Below are positions 25,920 through 34,900 of a stretch of 64,000 bases of DNA, piece by piece. The notes beneath the pieces were generated by a model. The model was not told where the DNA came from. It ran no database searches and worked only from the letters and a program-made list of their open reading frames with translations. Made by a program: the position numbers and the translations under genes. Location of the stretch: the NCBI GenBank assembly GCA_003864495.1, contig ML133436.1, positions 930,001-994,000 of the forward strand, written 5' to 3'. This DNA comes from Nemopilema nomurai. Its lineage: Eukaryota; Cnidaria; Scyphozoa; Rhizostomeae; Rhizostomatidae. The first letter of the stretch is position 1. Each line of letters begins with the position of its first letter.

Positions 25920-28900
25920 GAAAAGCTTTTTCTATCATATTTCTAAGGTCCAAATTGGTGACCCACCACCGTCAGGCAATGTGTCACAAACGAATTCTAC
26001 AGGTGAGACAGCTTTCAAAACATTCTCACATCATTTCATTAACCTTTTTGATCGCCCTCATCCTCAAGCTATCACATAATTTTGAATTAGTTGAAAAGCA
26101 TTTTCTAATATGTACCCTTTAGAATATCCCACCTGATGATATTTTCCTTTAAGTTCATTTTTGTGTGTATCAATTACCAAAAGTGTCCCGTTTTACTTAT
26201 TTAACCAATCACCACAAGACATACATTTAAATCATCAGTTAAATTTATCTCCCATTTTTCATTGAGTTTTCAAAAAATCTTGTTCAATGTTGTACCAAAA
26301 TTGTACCAAAAAGGCTCAAACTTGCTTGTATTTGAAATGTCTCAAAGAAATAAGCTGTTATTGTGCTGGCAGGACCGTACTATCAGATCTTTGCGATTGA
26401 TTTGAGAAGCCAAGCATTGGAAGATAACCATCCGCTGTGGAGAATTCTGCGAGTCATATATTACAAACCGATTAAAGTTTATATTGCTGATTCTCAGTTT
26501 CTCTAACTGGCTCTCCTGGAGGAGACGAAGATATTGTAGCTCTTTGTTATCGTAAGGTGTTGATTCTCAGCCGATTTTAAGATACGCGGTAGTACGATCT
26601 TCAACTTGATGTTTACAAGTTTCTTAATTCTTTTTTCAGCCAACCAAACCTCGTATCAAGAACTGCAAGACATCACCACCAAAGTTGTTCAGAGCTCGCA
26701 AACAGGTTCTCTCGCCGACGCAACAGGACTGCCTCTCGATGTCATCACTGTTACCGAACCGACCCCTCCTCCCGTCGATCCGACCGGAGGCGTCAGAGCT
26801 ACAAACGAAACCGGTTTGTTTGTATACATTCATCTGATACCTCAGTACCTAATTCTTTAATTCACGGTCTTGAATCATATGTTATTGTTTCTATTTCAAG
26901 GCAACTTAGAGCTGTCCATTCTGTTAACCAGAACACACAACCAAAAATCTATAATTCTTCTCTCATTCTCTCTGATTATAGTCTGTCTGAGTGCGCAAGC
27001 ACAAAACTCGGAGTAACAGAGAACATGTCTCATTTCTAGCCTATCTTCTATTATAATTCTTCTCTCATCTTCTTTTATTCTTCTCTTCTATAATTCAAAA
27101 TATGAGCCTTCATTATTCATTTTCTGAGGTTTTAAAACGCAAACACGGACAACTACAATGCAATTTATATCGCGTATTTTGTCAGTAAACACCATACTAT
27201 TAAATGTTAATTCCTAGAAATTTTAGCCTCATCTGGTTTTTTAACAGAGCCAAATAAAAATTGAAATAACGTGAAGTTGAGATTTTTCTGTTTGACAATC
27301 TATTAGGAACAAGAAATACAGCATCGCTAGTCGATGTTTATCCTTCTATCCTCATTGCAAGAATGCGCCTGTATTATAACCGTAAATACCACACTGTTTT
27401 ATAATCATGACCACACTGTTTACTTTGCTTGCAGCACAAGTGACAAATGGTACCAACAGCACCACACGCTATGACCAGAAGTCTTCTACCACCCAGAATG
27501 ATGTGCAGCCGGTTGAGTATTACATACCAAAGAAACTGATGCTGATTGCTGAACCTACGAACAGCAACGAGACTGTCCCATTCACCATGCAACCGAGGCT
27601 GCGCATGTACGACGCTTTGAATCGGTGGGTGCAGAATCTTGGCCGTGACTCTGATAGGTGGCGAGTGACGGCCACGATCTTGTCCGGTACAGGCGACGCT
27701 GCCGCGCGGCTGATCGGGAACACGACTGTTGAGTTCGTAAACGGCACTGCCAACTTCACAAATATTGCCGTTTCTCACAGCGGTGCAGGATACAAGTTGA
27801 AGTTCCAAGTCAGCTATCCGTTGAATCTAAGCTTTACCGTGGAGTCGCAGGTATTTGAGATAAAAGAAAGAGTCCTGTTTTTCAACTTGTTGCAACAGCC
27901 TGCAGACGCGAACGAAACCGTTCCGTTCGGCCAGCAGCCGCGCGTAGAAGTACGCGATGCCGCTAACGGCGAACTTGTCAACAACACTGGGTGGAAGGGC
28001 AGAAAATGGTTATTCACCGCCACGCTTCTGCTGAACGGAAACTCCGGTGCCAGCTTACTAGGCAGCAGTGAAGTGGAATTCGTGGGTGCTTACGGCATTC
28101 AGAAACCTTAGCGTTGACAGCCCGGGAAAGGGGTACCAGCTGCAACTGACTGCCGCCACGTCCCCTTCATCTAGGTACACGGCTGCGTATACGTCAGTCG
28201 CGTTCGACGTAAAGGAGCGGGAGTTGTACCTCCGGATTGCGCAACAGCCGGGCGACTGTAACGACACTGTCGTTTGCGGCAGTCAGCCGATTTTGGAGAT
28301 CCGCTCACGCTTCCCGGATGCCCTGGCTGGCAACATTGGTTGGAAGGGAAGCAGTTGGTATATAAACGCTTCTATGCACTCCGGTGCTGCCAACTCTGTC
28401 CTCAATGGAAGCAGCTACTTCAAAATTCCAACATCAGGCTTAATCCAGTTCACCGATCTGAATTTCTACGACGTCGCTTCTGGTTATCGCCTCGCGTTCA
28501 AAGTGATTATCAATCCACCCAACCCCCGGTTTGCGAATATGTCTTTAGTCTCGGATTCGTTCGACGTGAAACAGAGGCAGTTCTATCTGGCAGTAAAGGT
28601 CCCTCCTAGCAAAGTGAATGATTCAGTTGTTTTTGGACAACAGCCGGTTATCGAGGTAAGAGACGTGGGAACTAACCGGGCCGCGAAGCCGCTGAAGACC
28701 CCCTGGAACGTCACTGTTAGCATCAAACACAATGCCCCTGGCAATGGGTCTCTGACTGGCACGAAAGGCATCGCAGTGGTCAACGAACAGGCTGCATTTA
28801 CTGACCTCCGCATCACCGGCTTTGGAGTGGGATATACACTTGAATTCGCTTCCAACTATGGTCACAAGGTAACGCAACTACAAGTCTCTTTCAATTCCTC

Positions 28901-31900
28901 GCACGTCATAAAACCTGTATTTGCTCCATTTAATCATTATTACTGTTAAAAAATGGAACCTTCATTTATTCTAACAATATTTAAGCTTCTGTTATGGTTC
29001 CGTTTCTTTAAGAACTTTATCTGTTATTCTGTACAGTACTTTTCATGATTATCGCTAGCTATACACATTAATGGGTTGCCAAGAGCATTATTTACCAAGT
29101 GATTTATCGAATCTATCTCAAACATCCTAGCATTTTGTTCAAGTTCAATTTGATCTTCCTGCAGGTTGTGTGTTTGCCATTCAACGTCCGTTTCAAGAAC
29201 GATCATCAACCAATCTTCGATGGCTCCACCCCAGGCGTTATAAGTGTTTACGAAAACCAAACAACACCAACAACACTCCACACTTTCGTTGCCACCGATC
29301 AGGATACTGGCATTGCTGGAGTCTTGCGATACGAGCTGAGGGAATCCTCACTTCATTGGCTGTTCAATGTGGATCCTTCGAGCGGGGTCTTCTCCCTGCA
29401 GAGGCCACTTGACCGTGAGAATGTCTCCGCCTACTCCATGACAATCAGTGTGAGTGACAGTGCGCCTTCGCCGTTCTTTTACATCAAAGACCATTCTCTC
29501 ACGCTCAATGTTCTTGACGTCAATGACAACAAACCCAAGTATGACTGGCCCGTGCTCAATATCACTGTGCCAGAGACAGTGGCTGCGGGACAGGTCGCGT
29601 TCAATGTCACCACAAGCGATGCTGACGCCGGCGAAAACGGACGCATTACGTACACCATCAAATCGACGAACGGCAGTGCGGCATTTGACCTCAACAGCGA
29701 CACAGGGGTATTCACTGCCAAAGGTAAGCAAACGCACCAGTACATACCTATTATTCCTTGTAGGGTAGTCGCAGTATTGGGGAGCGATTCGTTGTATCTG
29801 CGTGATTGATTTCTGCTGCCATTTCAGGAATACCTCCACAATCTCTTAATCATACTCCTCTTATAGTACGTCATACTCTGCTTTTTAATGGTCGAAAAAA
29901 TCCGTACCCAAATTCAGATTTTGATGCAGATTTTTCTATCACGACCACGAAGCTGAATCCTTTGAATTATTTCTGCTTGTGATGTTTATCCCATGGTGCA
30001 ACCTTTTTTCAAAAGCAGCAATTTTCAGTTTAATGATATCCATAACAAACATGTAGGAAAATCAATGGTAAGGCCAAATGCTCTTTCTGTACATTGCAGC
30101 CATGTTTTTTTAATCTCGTTTCAGCTTCCCTGGATCTGGACAGCAGCGAGCAGCCCGAGCCAGTCTACTACTTCCAGATGAACGTGCATGATAACGGAAT
30201 CGAGGCACGGCAGTCAGTCGATATTGACGTGTATGTGCGGGTTTCCCGCGTGAACGAATTCACCCCGACATTTTCGTCCAGCTCGGCCACAGTTTCAAAG
30301 CAAGAGGACTTTGCAGTTGGCTCGGTATTGACCCCCGTCTCTGCCACGGACTCCGACTCAGGCCAAGACGGAAACATCACGTACACGATCACCTCTGGCG
30401 ATGTGAGCGGGGTGTTTGATATCAATGCCGGGAACCTCGTATTAAAGAGCGCCCTTGACCACGAAACACAAGCACAGTACACTCTTGTCATTACAGCCTC
30501 AGATAATCCGTCCCACGGTGCACCAAAATCCTCCACATTCACTGTCCAAGTTAATGTTATTGATGTCAATGACAACAGGCCGTTATTCGCTCAAGCCTCG
30601 TATCTGCTGATGTGCCTGATAACGCGGTCGTAGGCTCCCCTGCAGTATCAGTGAAAGCAACGGACAGGGATTCCGGCCTAAATGGCCAGTTGGAGTATTC
30701 AGTGGAGACGGGGGCTTCGCCTCTGTTTAGCCTTGACGCTACGACGGGTGCGTTCATTCCTCGCTCAAGTCTTGATCTTGATTCGCAAAGCCTACTTTCC
30801 AAAACAATACAAATGACTGTGTTCGTTACCGACAAAGGCCAGCCAACGGCTTTGAATAACTCGGTGAATGTCACTCTGCGCATAATCGCCATCAATGAGT
30901 ATGCGCCTTCGCTGGGACACGCAGGCGAGATCACGATGCTCCTGCGGTCTAGTGAGGTTGTTGGCAATACGTTGTTGAAGATCAATGCAACCGATGCCGA
31001 TTTTGGATCAGATGGCAATGTTTCCTTCCAAATCAACTCCGGGGATACCAATGGAGTCTTCAATTTGGATGCCACTACAGGTAAACCCGTGGGCATTTTA
31101 TTTCATTGCATTCTGTAGTTTTCTTATTTTCATATGTCCATTGCTGCTTGTTATTGTGTGTTGTAGCATTTGAAATACCCACCTGTTTATTTTCTCCACT
31201 AATTCCTTTATCTTGCCCTGTTTTATCTCTAGTACGGTAACTCAAAGCGAACTCTGTTAGTCTTTCCACTTTTCTATTCGTTTGCGCACCCACCCTAGTT
31301 TCATATATTCGAAGTCTCTCGATCTCTTTCTGTAGATAAGCTTTGATACAGCTTGGTTTTGATACTCTTTCCCATTGCAGGACACCTAAAGCTCGCGAAA
31401 GCCCCGAGCGACCCATTCTACTCTTTGGAGATATCAGTCAAGGACGATGGAAGAAACCCTGGCCCCAAAACCACACCCCTGCATGTTGTGTTTTACAACG
31501 AACGATCAGGCAGTAGCTACGGAGCTGGCAGTGTGTATATTGGCTCCAGCCGAGCAAATGTGCCAGTCTCAGTTGTGTCAGGATCCACCAAAGTTGTCCC
31601 TGTTTATGCCAATGTGGCCTTCCAGGACTTTGAGGGCATTGACGTCATTGTAAGGTAGCCTGGCCCTTTGGATCGTATTTAATTTAGTTACAAACTGTTG
31701 TTATACATCTTGTTTTGGCGAAGGCCGGGTGGGAATGGATTTGGTTGCCATTTGATGTGGTTTTGATTCATAGGAAGCAGAACAGCTCTTGTAATGTTTT
31801 TGGCATTTGGCTTATCGTTTTGAACTGTTCTTCGTTGCTCTCTGGTTAACTTGGCTGGATTTTCTTTTAGCTTCGACAAAGGAATCGTTAGATACGACAG

Positions 31901-34900
31901 TGCATCGACTGACATGATAGCCGTTCCTGGAAATGGCCACGTTCGTCTCATTGGCCTTGTTAAAACTAACAACAAGGTCTTTGGCATACCGAAGATTGCC
32001 GATTTGACGTTTACGGGGCTCTTCAGCACCTCGACCACCATGACATCAGTGAACATCACAATCGTCGACAAAGCTGGCAAGGAGATACCAACAAAGCCCA
32101 AGGGTCTCTCTTGTGCTGCCGTCCTCCTGGGGGATATCACCAAAGACTGTTCGGTCAATATCCTCGATGCAGCTCTTATCCAATCATATGCTCGTGAATC
32201 GGCTACAAGCTTCGCCTCCTCGATTGGAAGAGCACTGCAAAGTGAGCTGTCTTCCGTCCAAAAGTCATCCATGGATGTGGACAAAAATGGCGTGGTGGAT
32301 TTCCACGATGCGTCCTTCTTGCTCAAAGTTTTGGTGGGCTATGCACAGCTGATATCCTCCTTCGCAGTCCAGCCTCCGTCTGCGCCAAGCTGCGACCTGG
32401 TTGTTGCTGCATCGCTGAAAGATAAGTATCAAACCGCGGCAACAAACACCCGGGCGTTTGTTATTATGACGTACAAGGACAGCACTTTCAACACAGAGCT
32501 CACGGGCTCAGGCCTGACGGGGGTAAGGTCCTTCACGTTGGCCTCTGGTGCGTATAGGTACGGTAGGGTCTTCGAATTGGCCAAGGTCAGCAATGGGAAC
32601 TTCGAGATGAAAGGCGTGAAACCAAAGCTTAGTAAAAACGGGGTGGGCATGACGCTTGTGATTGTCTCTTCAACCACCAGTGGAGCCAAAGTTGCCTCTA
32701 CGTTCACCAAGCCTGTAAACATAACTGGAGGCAAGACAACCGTGTCGATAGCCACTGGAATCACTCTTGATGTCTTCGACTCGTTTGGGCCTCAAACAAC
32801 CGCCAATTTCACGTCTCCGAATAACCTGTGCACATCACAGACTGTAACGAGGCGACTTAGTTTGAGGTTCAACGCCGACTTCAGCCTGGTCGTCGGAAAG
32901 GAAGCGAAGTTCATCAGCGACTTCAAAACGTTCTTCGAATCGAAATACAAAGTATCTTCTCGCCCTGTGGCCGTGTCGAATGTTACGGTCAAGGCGGGAA
33001 GCATCATCGTCGATTTCGACGTCAAAGTGATCCAATCGCAGAGAGCTCGCTGGTCAATGATGTCACTACTGACGTCAGAGCGGACTGACCTTCACGTTTG
33101 AGTCCAACAGCATGGTCGCGCTCCAGTCATTGATAGTGGACGGGCAAGAGAAGATTTCACCTCCCAAGGAAGCGAAGAGCGACAACAAGAAGACCCTGAT
33201 TATTGTCCTGGTCATTGTCGCCTTTCTGGTTTTGCTCTTCATTGCTGTGGTTGTCTTCGTGTGCTATCGCAAGAAGCGGCAGAATTCAGAAAAGGTGAGG
33301 TCATTAGAGAAGACCGGGCCAACATTTGGCAAGCAAGCAGAAAGTCGAGACGATGTTCCAATGGCTCCCGTATACGGCTATGCTGCGACTCAGAGCCCTG
33401 CGAAGAAGAACGAGTTCGTGGAGGTCGTTTTCAATGACGTTGCTGTCCCTGTGGACAATAGTGAAGTGAGCGTAAGGGAGACCGCGATCGACAACCCAGT
33501 TTATCAGCACGATGAAGATCTGCAGTCAGCCCCCATGGTGGTATGTACACACAATGTTATTATACTTCGATTGCGTCAAGCTTGATTCAGTCCATTCAAA
33601 TAAGACTGAGCCTAAAAAACGGCTTTATTCTTGACATCCACCCAAGCATCTGACGATGATGACATAAATCCTTCAAGATCTTAAGACTTTAAGCGTAAGA
33701 GATTGCCCTGTCTGAAAAACTGACGCAAGGAGCATCTCCATTGTATATAGCCCTGCTGTTGTTTGCAGAATTAAATTTATAGTGGCAGCACAATGCAAAG
33801 AGGACCTCTGTTCATTGATGAACCACTAATAACATTCTTGGCATCAACGAGTTTGAGCACCTTTTGAAACAGATGGTGCTCTATTGGCTCTTACTCCCAA
33901 AGTGATGCCACAAAATTTCCTCACCCAAGTCATATGTGTTAATCTGCTGTTGACCCTCTCTGAAGCTGTTCAGTATTTGTGTCAATTAATTGAAATATGC
34001 TATCACATCATATCCCATACTTCAAACGCATTAGGTACAGTAATAGTCATATATAATTTGTTAACACGCACCTTGCAGATTCCGCTGTTTACGACTGTCG
34101 CTGCCGCCCCCGGTAGCAGACCTGCTACAGCTGGTACGGAATCGAGTCGACATGCCGAATACTGGCGGGAAAGACCGAGATCCGCAGGACCAAAGTACGA
34201 CCCTACTGATGCCCTTGTTAAGAGAATCGCTTCTACGAAGGAGAAGCCTGCAGAAAGGACGGTAACCCCGGTGCCTGCTGTTGTTGCGTGCTCCACTATG
34301 GAGGATTTATCGGAGGTTTCGGGGGTTTAGACCCGGATTATGAAACGCATCCTAATGTACCGACACCGGAGCCCAATTCCGTTGAGGACTATGAAGGTGA
34401 GAAGGACATTAACTGCCACGTGTGTAGTGTTTTCCTGCTGCTTGCGATGCCAAGAGTCTTTGTGGATTTTTTAGGGTTTGCAGAGACATCTGCCGGACTC
34501 TTTCTGGATTCTGGTCTGACATGGTTGGTCCAAAAACTAGGGTCTCGCCTCTTAGGCCCGTAAGATAGAGTCGGATCTCTTAGGGCCCACAGCAAAAGGT
34601 CTAATCTCATATGGTCTATAGATAGGGCCTTGTCTCAGCGTCTATCACCTGTGCTCCGTAAGATAGGGTATCGAGGCACTTCGAACTTTGGATATTCGGA
34701 TTTTAAAATGCTGGGTATACGGGTTCCAGAACGTGTGATATTCAACTATGCATGCCTTTCACTGTAGCTCTTCAAGAAGGGCATCAGCATCTTCTTAATA
34801 GCTCCTTCTACCTTCTAGATGACAAGCCCATTTACAAGACGTTTGAGATAAAACAGTTGCGTGAAGAGGGCTTCAAGGTGCTGCATTTTGTCAGCAATAT

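Noticed and set aside
28082..28102. A 21-base GT...AG stretch that might be an intron at the exon 37 frame break
   Set aside because: It is too short to splice, and removing 21 bases does not change the frame.
29348..29839. 163-residue open frame on the minus strand
   Set aside because: It is antisense to cadherin repeats 1-2.
33027..33111. An 85-base GT...AG intron that might explain the frame changes before the TM segment
   Set aside because: There is no pyrimidine tract, the phase does not match, and the removed text is coding-like.
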